Shown here one piece after another: positions 1 through 7,673 of a DNA stretch of 64,000 nt (position 1 is the stretch's first letter; every line of letters starts with the position of its first letter). Under the pieces are notes generated by a model that was given only the letters and a program-made list of their open reading frames with translations, searched no databases and was not told where the DNA came from. Both the position numbers and the translations under genes were made by a program. Source of the DNA: Symsagittifera roscoffensis (Eukaryota; Xenacoelomorpha; Acoela; Convolutidae); assembly GCF_963678635.1 (NCBI RefSeq), contig NC_087062.1:47353283-47417282 (forward strand), written 5' to 3'.

Positions 1-1415
1 CCATCTCCTTGCCCGCTCTCGCCTGAACGACCCGCACTAATCAGAGAGGTCACCACTGCCTTGGCTTTTGACTTCACCACCCTCTGGTTTACGACTCGAC
101 TCCCTGACTTTCCTTTCAGTCTCTTCAGCCCTTTTCTGGCTCGTCTAACAAGTAATTTCTTTGTGCCCTGCTGATCATCGGCACTGTCTTCTGTAACTGA
201 CTCGGTCAGAACATCCGACTCCATGGAGTTCACTATTTTCTCCAGGACCTCACGCATGATGGGTTGATTCAATCCCACCTTCATTATGGACTGTGTCCCA
301 TATCGTCGTATCACGTCCCATGATTTTTTCATGAAATTCACTCGGCTCCAGGTTGCTCCTGTCTTGCCTTCCAGTTCCATTTGATATCTTTCCCATTCCT
401 CTTCTGGTAACGTACTGAGGAATGATATCTTCATTGACTCCTTGATTTTCCTCCTCCTCGGTGATTCATGAAGCAGTATCTGCGGATCCCTGCTTCGGCA
501 CCCTCTAGCCTGGCTTATTGGGTCTATCGGGGATAAGTCGGCCGACGCCTCCTTTGTAGGGGACATGAAAGACGATGGCGTCATTAGCAATAGACTCCCG
601 TCGACTTCCCCATCGTCGTCTTCACTAAACCGGTATTCTAGCAAGTCTCTCTCTAACGCTCCCAGATCCGTCTCACCCGGTTTTCCCGTCTTTCCCTCGG
701 TATCGTTGTCGTCATGATCCATCAAATCATCATCACCTGCATCAGGTTTCGGCCTGGGTCCTGAAGGTCCTTGTCGTGAGTCAGTGCCCGAGTCCGGCCG
801 AGCCGGGACGGTCATGTCTCCTGCATGATAAAACAACTCATCATTCACCAGGAATTCTACAGATTCCTCGCCATGTGGTGCTAGGTCCTCTATCGTTATA
901 TATGAGCCTCCTCTGCTCTCCCTTGCCACCTCCAGCATCACTACTTTCGCTTCTCCTGACCACTTCAGTCTCGATAAGTCATCCGTGGGAGAATACACTT
1001 CGTTCCACGTTTCAGCCGAGACCTCTGGTCTCCTGGAGGGTAGTGCCTTGATCTTTTTCCTGCTCCAAGCATCAGGGAATGAGAAGTCAAACGTGTGCGC
1101 GGCGGCAGCGTTCCAGCTGATGAAGCGCGGCTCCATCCCTTCACTCCACTTCAGCATTCTCTTCTCTGCGTCACGAGCTGCTCCGATGCGAGGGGCAATG
1201 GTGGGAGATGTGACTCCCAACAACATCCTCCTTATCGGTGGATATCGAGGGCATTGGTCCGGCAGCGGCCTGGACCCAGGAAGCCATGTTTGCTGATTCT
1301 CTTTCGCGTGTGTGTAGGCTCCTGGCAATTGAGGTACTCTCACAGCCTCTCCGGTATCTTTCACCACTGGTCTCAAATTCCAAAGTTTTGGGTTAAACTG
1401 GATGTGGGACAGATC
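1..1415 (-). CDS. Retroelement accessory ORF, C-terminal part (partial, runs off left edge)
   Basis: I translated this frame by hand. It is open from just after a TGA at 1416-1418 to the first base of the window, about 470 codons. The first in-frame ATG is at 1224-1226, well inside the frame, so this looks like the continuation of the ORF ending at 1373 after a -1 frame change, not an independent gene. Visible features are a Trp- and Arg-containing segment (LKWSEGMEPRFISWNAAAAH), an Asp-rich stretch around 670-735 (GDDDLMDHDDND), and a strongly basic tail near the edge (LLVRRARKGLKRLKGKSG) that could bind nucleic acid. I recognise no family. The end of the gene, and any 3' LTR, lie outside the window. 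Confidence 0.6.
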
Positions 1416-3667
1416 TCACGGCCCATTCGGCACTTGAAGTGGTTGTTGAAGTCCATCAACACCCAGCCTGGCTCTGCTATTCTTCCGAACAGCCTATCGT
1501 CGCTAGCCAGCCTTCTCAGTTCACTCTGCTCTACCCAATTCAGCACGGAACAATCCACGACTGAGACCAGGTTGACATACAACACCGAATTCCTGTATGC
1601 TTTTACTTGTACGTCCGGGAACGCGAAAGTTATCACCGGTCCATACAACACTGTGACGAATTCCCGCAGTCCGTGGACCAGAGCCAACGGATCGATCCGC
1701 ATCATGACAGCCAAGTCTGTTAGTAAGGGCATGCTACAATACTGCTTACATTCGCCTGCGTTCGTCGCCACCTTGTCTTCTCCCGTGACGCTTCTGTTCT
1801 GTTGCAAGAGGTATTGAAGCAGGAGAGTCCTCCAATCCTTCATCTTCCTGAGCGAGGCGGTTTCCAACTGCGCATTGAACTCGCGACTTGTTCCCAGGAG
1901 TTGTTCAGGGTAATGCAACAGCACAAGCAAGTCACCCAGTCGACCGTAGGTCATGGCAATCAGAGTCAGGAGTCCATCCAATCTCAAATCTGCCAACGCT
2001 TGGGTAAAGAGGTTTGCCGGTCCTTTCACAAAGTTTTCATGACCAAATTTCACGTATAAGGCTAGCACCAGGCCAATCGACAACTTCCTGATGTCCTTGA
2101 CGAAACTCGCGATCAGGTTCCTAGATGCCTTCGGATAGCACGTCGATAGGAAAGATGGCGTCCATCCCACTCCCATTCCACCCAAGATAGCATCTGATCG
2201 TTCATACTGTGCCTTAGTGGCCAGCACGTCAGCTTGGAACTTGTCCAGCGACATCGTGTTAACGTCCTGCATCAGTTTCAACATCGTGCCTCCAGCTAAC
2301 TCCCGGGCATCAAATAGATTCTTTAGATACACGTGTATCTCTTTAATTATTGCCGGCGCATGCTCGAACGCGTCCTCACCCAAGGTGCACAGCCTCGGTG
2401 ACAAATACAACCATACGTTGTTGTGCGGCTTCGTACGCAAAGCCATTGCCATGAGGTCCTCCTCCGCTGACGTCATGTTCTTTCTGATCATCCTTCCCTG
2501 CTCATTCTCTGCATGATCCATCTGTCTGAACCAGAGATCATCAGCCACCTGCTGTACTAACAGATGATCGTCATCTACCCCTGGTCTTAACTTCAGCAAT
2601 CTGGCGAAGTTGGACAGCTCCAACCCCAGAACCTCATCTAGCACCAACCGAGTTGTGCTACAATCTCTGAGTCCCTGTATGGCATTCGAAATGTCAGCCC
2701 AAACGGCGGGAAGCTCAGATCGGGACGGGTAGTAATTGTCCGGGTCCACTACTCTGTTTGGGGCAGGAATTATCACATTGAACCTCCCCTCTGCTATTGT
2801 TGTGACCATTGTATATACAAATTGGAGGGGTTCTGGTAATGCAGCGTACCCTGGTGACAATACAAAGATCACCTTCACCACATTCATGGTGAAGCGTTGT
2901 CTTGCTGCTGCCTCTACCTCAGCCATCGCCGAGAGCAGTGTCATTATCGCCTCCCCTATAACCTCGTTACTCGGGATCGACCCATCCGTCAGACGTGACA
3001 ATAAGCCCCTGCTTTGCAGATGATCATTTGAGCCTGCAACCACTATTACCTGCGGCTCCATACTGACCACCCTTCGCACACTTATCATCATGCCGATTGC
3101 TTGTCCCCAGTCCAATTTAGGTGCCGTCAAGAAAATCACATCGGGCCAAAAGAGAGAACGGGGCGTGTAGAGATAATCGGAGCCGGCCACAATCAGATAC
3201 TTGGCAGCCTTCATGTCCAAGGGATCATAAGCTGCAAAAAGGCCATCGCCTTTTGGGGCCTTCAGTTTCCCATATCTCTTATCGTCTCCAACCACTGTTG
3301 TCGTTCGGGGGTAGTCCCTCGAATACTCGCCAGGCGTCTGACCGGGTGGTTTAGCGAACTGCCTGTACATCTTGTGATGCTTGTTATTGGGCTTGTTATC
3401 TCTCTGGAATTTGCCCTTGCGAGCAGGTGGTGTCCTTTCCCGGGTCCTATCTCGAACATCGGTGAGCGACCGGGTGTTCAAAGGTCCAAAGGTATTGTCA
3501 TGAGGCAATCCATTCAAGTCCACATGTCGGAGTGAGGTCGAGGAGCTGAATTTCTCCTGCTCTGCTAACAGCCAATCCACTCCCAGTATCCGATAAAGTC
3601 GCGATACTGTGGGACTTTCTCCGCCAGTCATTCTCATTGCGTCCTCCCGACACGTCAAGGTATTCAT
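1373..3667 (-). CDS. Retroelement accessory ORF with degenerate SGNH-like domain
   Basis: About 764 codons from the ATG at 3665-3667. The frame is already open from the TAG at 3680-3682, so it is in frame with the upstream hydrolase ORF. Residues about 155-330 resemble an SGNH hydrolase core. A beta strand leads into AGSD where GDS is expected (KYLIVAGSDYLY). A second strand carries a block-III-like GSND (VIVVAGSNDHL). A late segment YYPSRSELPAVWADI sits where the DxxH block belongs but lacks that motif. The catalytic Ser and His/Asp are therefore missing and the domain is probably not an esterase. The remaining 430 residues are mostly helical, Leu-rich and of no family I recognise. I see no convincing signal peptide or membrane span, so an envelope protein is unlikely. 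The C-terminus is cut by a TGA at 1373-1375 while the -1 frame continues to the window edge. Confidence 0.6.
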   Translation of the reverse strand: MNTLTCREDAMRMTGGESPTVSRLYRILGVDWLLAEQEKFSSSTSLRHVDLNGLPHDNTFGPLNTRSLTDVRDRTRERTPPARKGKFQRDNKPNNKHHKMYRQFAKPPGQTPGEYSRDYPRTTTVVGDDKRYGKLKAPKGDGLFAAYDPLDMKAAKYLIVAGSDYLYTPRSLFWPDVIFLTAPKLDWGQAIGMMISVRRVVSMEPQVIVVAGSNDHLQSRGLLSRLTDGSIPSNEVIGEAIMTLLSAMAEVEAAARQRFTMNVVKVIFVLSPGYAALPEPLQFVYTMVTTIAEGRFNVIIPAPNRVVDPDNYYPSRSELPAVWADISNAIQGLRDCSTTRLVLDEVLGLELSNFARLLKLRPGVDDDHLLVQQVADDLWFRQMDHAENEQGRMIRKNMTSAEEDLMAMALRTKPHNNVWLYLSPRLCTLGEDAFEHAPAIIKEIHVYLKNLFDARELAGGTMLKLMQDVNTMSLDKFQADVLATKAQYERSDAILGGMGVGWTPSFLSTCYPKASRNLIASFVKDIRKLSIGLVLALYVKFGHENFVKGPANLFTQALADLRLDGLLTLIAMTYGRLGDLLVLLHYPEQLLGTSREFNAQLETASLRKMKDWRTLLLQYLLQQNRSVTGEDKVATNAGECKQYCSMPLLTDLAVMMRIDPLALVHGLREFVTVLYGPVITFAFPDVQVKAYRNSVLYVNLVSVVDCSVLNWVEQSELRRLASDDRLFGRIAEPGWVLMDFNNHFKCRMGREICPTSSLTQNFGI

Positions 3668-3679
3668 GTTCAACTTCGC

Positions 3680-5812
3680 CTACATGTCCGTCTTATACTG
3701 ACCCCAATGACTAGGATCTGATCTATTCCAAAGCAGCCCGCTGCCTGATTCGATTCCCTCCGCTGGCACGGTACTTGTAGACGGTCCTGCTATCGAAGCA
3801 GGATTTGTCGTGGCAGGCGGGTCGTTCCTCCTAGACGCGGTCTGGGAGTTATTCCTGTTGTTCTGTTCCACTGATCTCCCGAGTCGGCTTCCAATCGATT
3901 GCGGCCTGGGAGGAGGAGCAGTTCCTAGCCTGTCTCTCACGTTTGAGCTCGGAGCAACGGTTGCCGCTGCAACCGTCTCCGTTGCCAAGGGCCCTAGACG
4001 GTTGACGAGGGATTCGGGCACGGTTGCCCTTATTCTACTTCCTCCGGTCGAACTGGTCCGAGCCAGAGAACCGGTCGCCCTCGACTCTTGCTCCGCTTCC
4101 CTCAATGGCGTCTGAAACACATCATTAATCCAATGCCTCCCTCGTTGGGTATTGAAGTGTACTCTATCTCTAGTGAGCGCGATGTGATCAACCATGCGCA
4201 GCATGTTTTCGAGATCCAGGAGTCGCAACTCGCCAGATTTGTTTCTCACCAGACTGCGGGTCATTTCATTCCACCGCGTCACGTTGCCATTCATGAAATC
4301 TGCAACTATGGTGCCCACCAAAGGATTTGGTGGTATCGTGCACAAGATCACAAGCTTGTGTCTGTACTTTTCTTTCAATTCGTTCAAGAGACACACCAAT
4401 AGAGGCTCCCACTTGCTCTCCGGAGTCACGGGGGCTCTCGAGACGTCATTGGTCCCCAGCATTATTATTAATGTATCCAGGTGATCCTCGCTCAGGAACT
4501 CCATCATTTTGATGACCTGAGCCACTGAGGCTCCTCCAAAGGACAGAATGGTAGTCTGACCATTGACGAAGATCTCATTCAGATCTCTCACCAAACTGTC
4601 TCCAATGATCAAATGGCGACTCCCTGGGGGAATTACCTGGTCGTTCGTGGCGGGGTTCCAGCTCATGTCATTCAGGCAGGCTCGAGGATGCTCGGCTGGC
4701 ACTTGCGTGAACTGATGACGTGCCATCAGATTCTTCCTAATGTCTACTACGCGAGACTTCTGAAAGACTCCACCAGGCGCTGACCTCGAGGACGCTATCG
4801 TGCGGGTTGCTCGCTCCGAGCTATTTGATGAATGATCACGACGTTGGGAAGGAACGATCCTAACCAGTGTCCGCTCAGTGCCTCTGTTGATCTCATCCAT
4901 TGTGGCTCTGGCCACTTGGTTAAATGATTCCTGGAATTGAGGAGCTAGATAGGTGTCGGAAGGGTCTGGTATCGTGAACCTTTGACTCGAAGCAGACGGT
5001 CGTGTCTGCTGAGGAGCCTCGGGCCCCCTTGATGCACGTAAGTCCAGAGCCTCAGGTCCTCTCGATGCGCACAGCTCCTGCGCTGTTGTCCTGGGGCGCG
5101 TATCGCTGGATCCTTCCAAGGATTTCATGCTCGCCAGAACTTCCGGTGACACTTGGCTCACCTTTGCCATATACAGCTCCTTCAGGTGCTTTATCTCATC
5201 CTCCTTGTAGGCCACCTGCAGATCTTCAAACTTCTTTTTCCATTCGTCCCTCTCTCGAGCTATCGCCCTATACTCCTGAAGTTTGGCACACAGCTCGCTC
5301 TGATCTCTCTCCTTCTTCTCCAGTGTCTCAATCGTCTCCGACGTCTGGATCTCTATTTCGCTCACTCTCACTCTCTTCGGGGGAGGAGCAGCTGTCGGAG
5401 AGTCGACCGAGTGTGACGGGCCTGGCCCATCACGTTGTCTCTTCGCTCCAATGAGTGGCTGCGCAGGTTGGAGGGGTAAGGGCATCTCACCTAACCGGTG
5501 GTCCCTCTGTTCACCCAGTCCTGGCTCACGAGCCAGGTCGTGGCCAGACATTTCTCCACGCCGCCATCTCATCAGTTGGTTTCGACCTCTCTCGGCGGTC
5601 CCGGATTCACCGTAGGCCAACATCAACACGACTTCTGTAGGGCGATTCCCTCGACCCTCTCGTCCTAGTGCATTGAGGAGCGCGACCACAAACATCGCCA
5701 ACCCCGGGTCTTCTCGTGTGGAATCACAATCGATCAGCCGCTGATAGATCTCGTCTAGAGTCGCTCCTAGACTCGCTGAGAGGAATTCCATGAGTTCGTT
5801 CGTGTCACCCAT
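3680..5812 (-). CDS. Retroelement accessory ORF: coiled coil plus SGNH/GDSL hydrolase
   Basis: 710 codons from an ATG at 5810-5812. The N-terminal 150 residues are of unknown fold and end in a basic patch (PPPKRVRV). Residues about 155-220 are heptad-like and rich in Glu and Lys, a likely coiled coil. Residues about 398-565 form an SGNH hydrolase domain: block I HLIIGDSLVRDL (Ser406), block II SFGGAS (Gly426/427), block III MLGTNDVS (Asn455), block V DRVHFN (Asp549, His552). All catalytic positions are present, so hydrolysis of an ester or acyl substrate is plausible; the substrate is unknown. The C-terminal 140 residues are Ser/Arg/Pro-rich and disordered-looking. Coiled coil plus esterase is a known arrangement in ORF1 of CR1/L2-like non-LTR elements; here it follows an LTR-type pol on the same strand. 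The stop is a TAG at 3680-3682, after which the frame stays open. Confidence 0.75.
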   Translation of the reverse strand: MGDTNELMEFLSASLGATLDEIYQRLIDCDSTREDPGLAMFVVALLNALGREGRGNRPTEVVLMLAYGESGTAERGRNQLMRWRRGEMSGHDLAREPGLGEQRDHRLGEMPLPLQPAQPLIGAKRQRDGPGPSHSVDSPTAAPPPKRVRVSEIEIQTSETIETLEKKERDQSELCAKLQEYRAIARERDEWKKKFEDLQVAYKEDEIKHLKELYMAKVSQVSPEVLASMKSLEGSSDTRPRTTAQELCASRGPEALDLRASRGPEAPQQTRPSASSQRFTIPDPSDTYLAPQFQESFNQVARATMDEINRGTERTLVRIVPSQRRDHSSNSSERATRTIASSRSAPGGVFQKSRVVDIRKNLMARHQFTQVPAEHPRACLNDMSWNPATNDQVIPPGSRHLIIGDSLVRDLNEIFVNGQTTILSFGGASVAQVIKMMEFLSEDHLDTLIIMLGTNDVSRAPVTPESKWEPLLVCLLNELKEKYRHKLVILCTIPPNPLVGTIVADFMNGNVTRWNEMTRSLVRNKSGELRLLDLENMLRMVDHIALTRDRVHFNTQRGRHWINDVFQTPLREAEQESRATGSLARTSSTGGSRIRATVPESLVNRLGPLATETVAAATVAPSSNVRDRLGTAPPPRPQSIGSRLGRSVEQNNRNNSQTASRRNDPPATTNPASIAGPSTSTVPAEGIESGSGLLWNRSDPSHWGQYKTDM

Positions 5813-5901
5813 TTCTTATCGTCTTGATTCTTCTTGTCGTGTCGTGTAATTTCTTCGTTTGATTCAATGAATTCAATAAACAATTTCTGATCAATCAAGA
5901 T

Positions 5902-6248
5902 CTAAAAAACAATTTGCGACTTAGAACCATCATTTTTGGATTGAACATCAATCAACTCTTTAAAACTCTCCATTGAAATTCTTTTTTCAATTCTGATTTA
6001 AAAATTTAGCACCAAGGTGGATCGTACACCTTTATCTGCGTCAGGGTGGCACAAATGAGTGCTGTCACCTCGATGACCTGGAGTACTCCAGGTCCTTTAT
6101 GACATAAACATAAAACATATCATAACAATAACATAACATAAACACATAAACATCACACACCTATACTATCACATAAAAACATAAAACTTAATCCTAATCT
6201 AAGCTTAATCCTAATCTCTATCAAGTTGACTTAATAAAAATCACTTAC
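5902..6248 (-). other. Candidate intron upstream of the SGNH ORF
   Basis: On the minus strand a strong 5' splice-site match (CAGCG then GTAAGTGA) begins at 6248, just after the TAG that ends the macro-domain ORF. A strong 3' splice-site match (TTGTTTTTTAG) ends at 5902, about 90 bp before the ATG of the SGNH ORF. Length is 347 bp. Splicing would lie in the untranslated spacer and not change either protein. An alternative use of the acceptor is joining to a donor in the 5' leader to make a subgenomic mRNA for the accessory ORF. This rests on motif quality only. Confidence 0.4.
6075..6094. repeat. Perfect 20-bp palindrome
   Basis: GACCTGGAGTACTCCAGGTC equals its own reverse complement. It lies in the non-coding spacer inside the candidate intron. 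It could form a cruciform or RNA hairpin, or be a dimeric protein-binding site; nothing else in the sequence decides between these. Confidence 0.9.
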
Positions 6249-6263
6249 CGCTGAATGCATTTC

Positions 6264-7658
6264 CTAGCATATACTCAGATAGTATTTTTTATGTAAGTAA
6301 ACTTCTATGTCAGTTTCTGAAAGTATCACATGCACAAGAGCGTACAACTCTCTCGGGTGTAGCTTCCCTCTATTGGGATCATAAACTGGTAACGAGAGAG
6401 AGGTCACACCTCTCTCAACCAGGAAATCCCTAAGTCGAGTCAGGGCCAATACCAAGCTCTCCGGATTCACGTGTTGCCTATCAGTAGCTTTCGTAACCAA
6501 AAAACACAAATATTTCCCTGGTATCTGTGATGCGACAGGGGGCAACGCTATCATTCCTCCTACACCAGGCCTCTGTTTCCACAAAAACTCGATATTTTTA
6601 TACTCTCTTTTGAAGTCAGCTGCTAGTGCTGTTTTGAAGCTTACATCCGCCGTTATCGCTATGGCACATGTACGTTCCGTAAGTATGAAATCGCTGTCCG
6701 TTATAACGATGTTGCTTGAATAATGGTTTGGTAAGTCCAAATACGATTCAAAGATTCGTCCAAAAGGTGGTTTTTTAGCATTTTCGCCCTCTGTCTCTAG
6801 TTCTCCGGTTTCTCTTGCCGATTTCAATTTTTTTATTATCAGATTTTCGGTGTGGGTGAGTCCTACCCCCACTCCCCGGACAAAAATATCCATCGACGTC
6901 CCCATCGATCGCTCAAAGTCTAGGAGATCGAGGTTGGATTGTGGAACACGTAGAGGACCATCTGGGGCGACCCAGTTGGACTCGGTATTGTCATGACTGA
7001 TGTATTTGACGCCGTCTCTATCGACGTCCTGAATCGTCAGGATCGTCTCTTTTGGATCTGTCGGCAGATCATGGAGCCATTCAAGCACGCGCAAGTTTGT
7101 TAGTTCTTGCTCATGAGTCTGTTCCGCTTCTGGTTCGAACTCCACTTCTGGTTCTGATCGATCGTCGATCCAATCTTGATCCATATCGTTCACAAGGTCG
7201 ATTTCTTCTAGCATCGCCACTTCGTCCAGTCCCACCAGCGAGTCTATGACATCACTCACTACTATCCTGTCTACAACGAAGTCCTCGCCGTGCGGATTGT
7301 ATTTCTTCTGGTTTTTTCCTCTCTTGCTTTGGCGTGTTTCCGTAGTGAGAGGAAAGTCAGGCTGTATTCCTTTGTCAATTTCGATTTGTTCCGGGCAGTC
7401 CCAGTCTTCCTCGGCATAAGGTAGAGTTTCATCGTCCACCTCTACTCGCTCGGTCAACTCGAGATCCAGTGGTAGGTCGCAATCGTCCACCACCTCATTC
7501 CCGTCGTTTTTGTCGCGAGTACCCCTTTCATTCACTTCACAAGCAGGATCCACTATCAAATAGTCTCCCTCTTGCATGTCCGCTGGGATGCACCAATCCT
7601 CTGACGAGGCATTGTGTGGTTTGATATTTTCGTAATGAGCTGCTCTTCCAGTGCTCAA
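6264..7658 (-). CDS. Pol C-terminal extension: end of integrase region, acidic linker, macro-like domain
   Basis: 464 codons counted from a TTG at 7658. The first ATG is only at codon 28, and the frame is continuous with pol apart from one TGA at 7674-7676, so it is best read as a pol extension. Residues 1-40 look like the tail of a gypsy integrase (LSTGRAAHYENIKPHN). Residues 40-230 are very acidic. Residues about 315-459 resemble a macro domain of the TARG1/OARD1 type: a central strand CAIAITADVSFKTALAADFK, a loop PGVGGMIALPPV, a strand KYLCFLVTKA, a helix, then VTSLSLPVYDPNRGKLHP and a C-terminal strand TDIEVYLHKKY. Macro domains bind or hydrolyse ADP-ribose. The position of the catalytic Asp of TARG1 appears not to be conserved here, so binding without hydrolysis, or loss of function, is possible. 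Assignment by eye, moderately sure. Confidence 0.6.
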   Translation of the reverse strand: MSTGRAAHYENIKPHNASSEDWCIPADMQEGDYLIVDPACEVNERGTRDKNDGNEVVDDCDLPLDLELTERVEVDDETLPYAEEDWDCPEQIEIDKGIQPDFPLTTETRQSKRGKNQKKYNPHGEDFVVDRIVVSDVIDSLVGLDEVAMLEEIDLVNDMDQDWIDDRSEPEVEFEPEAEQTHEQELTNLRVLEWLHDLPTDPKETILTIQDVDRDGVKYISHDNTESNWVAPDGPLRVPQSNLDLLDFERSMGTSMDIFVRGVGVGLTHTENLIIKKLKSARETGELETEGENAKKPPFGRIFESYLDLPNHYSSNIVITDSDFILTERTCAIAITADVSFKTALAADFKREYKNIEFLWKQRPGVGGMIALPPVASQIPGKYLCFLVTKATDRQHVNPESLVLALTRLRDFLVERGVTSLSLPVYDPNRGKLHPRELYALVHVILSETDIEVYLHKKYYLSIC

Positions 7659-7673
7659 TCGATAAAAACGACC

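Larger units (their letters stand above)
5813..6263 (-). other. Non-coding spacer between the two long retroelement frames
   Basis: 451 bp without a supported gene. It is A/T-rich on both sides of a more GC-balanced centre and holds a short-period CATAAA/ACATAA-rich stretch at about 6100-6180 and two near-copies of TTAATCCTAATCT at 6188-6219. It contains the candidate intron 5902-6248 and the palindrome 6075-6094. I see no tRNA or polyadenylation signal for the minus strand in it. Confidence 0.7.

Noticed and set aside
1373-5812. Envelope-like gene in the accessory ORFs
   Set aside because: No signal peptide, furin-like site or transmembrane segment is apparent; SGNH-type motifs explain the recognisable parts better.
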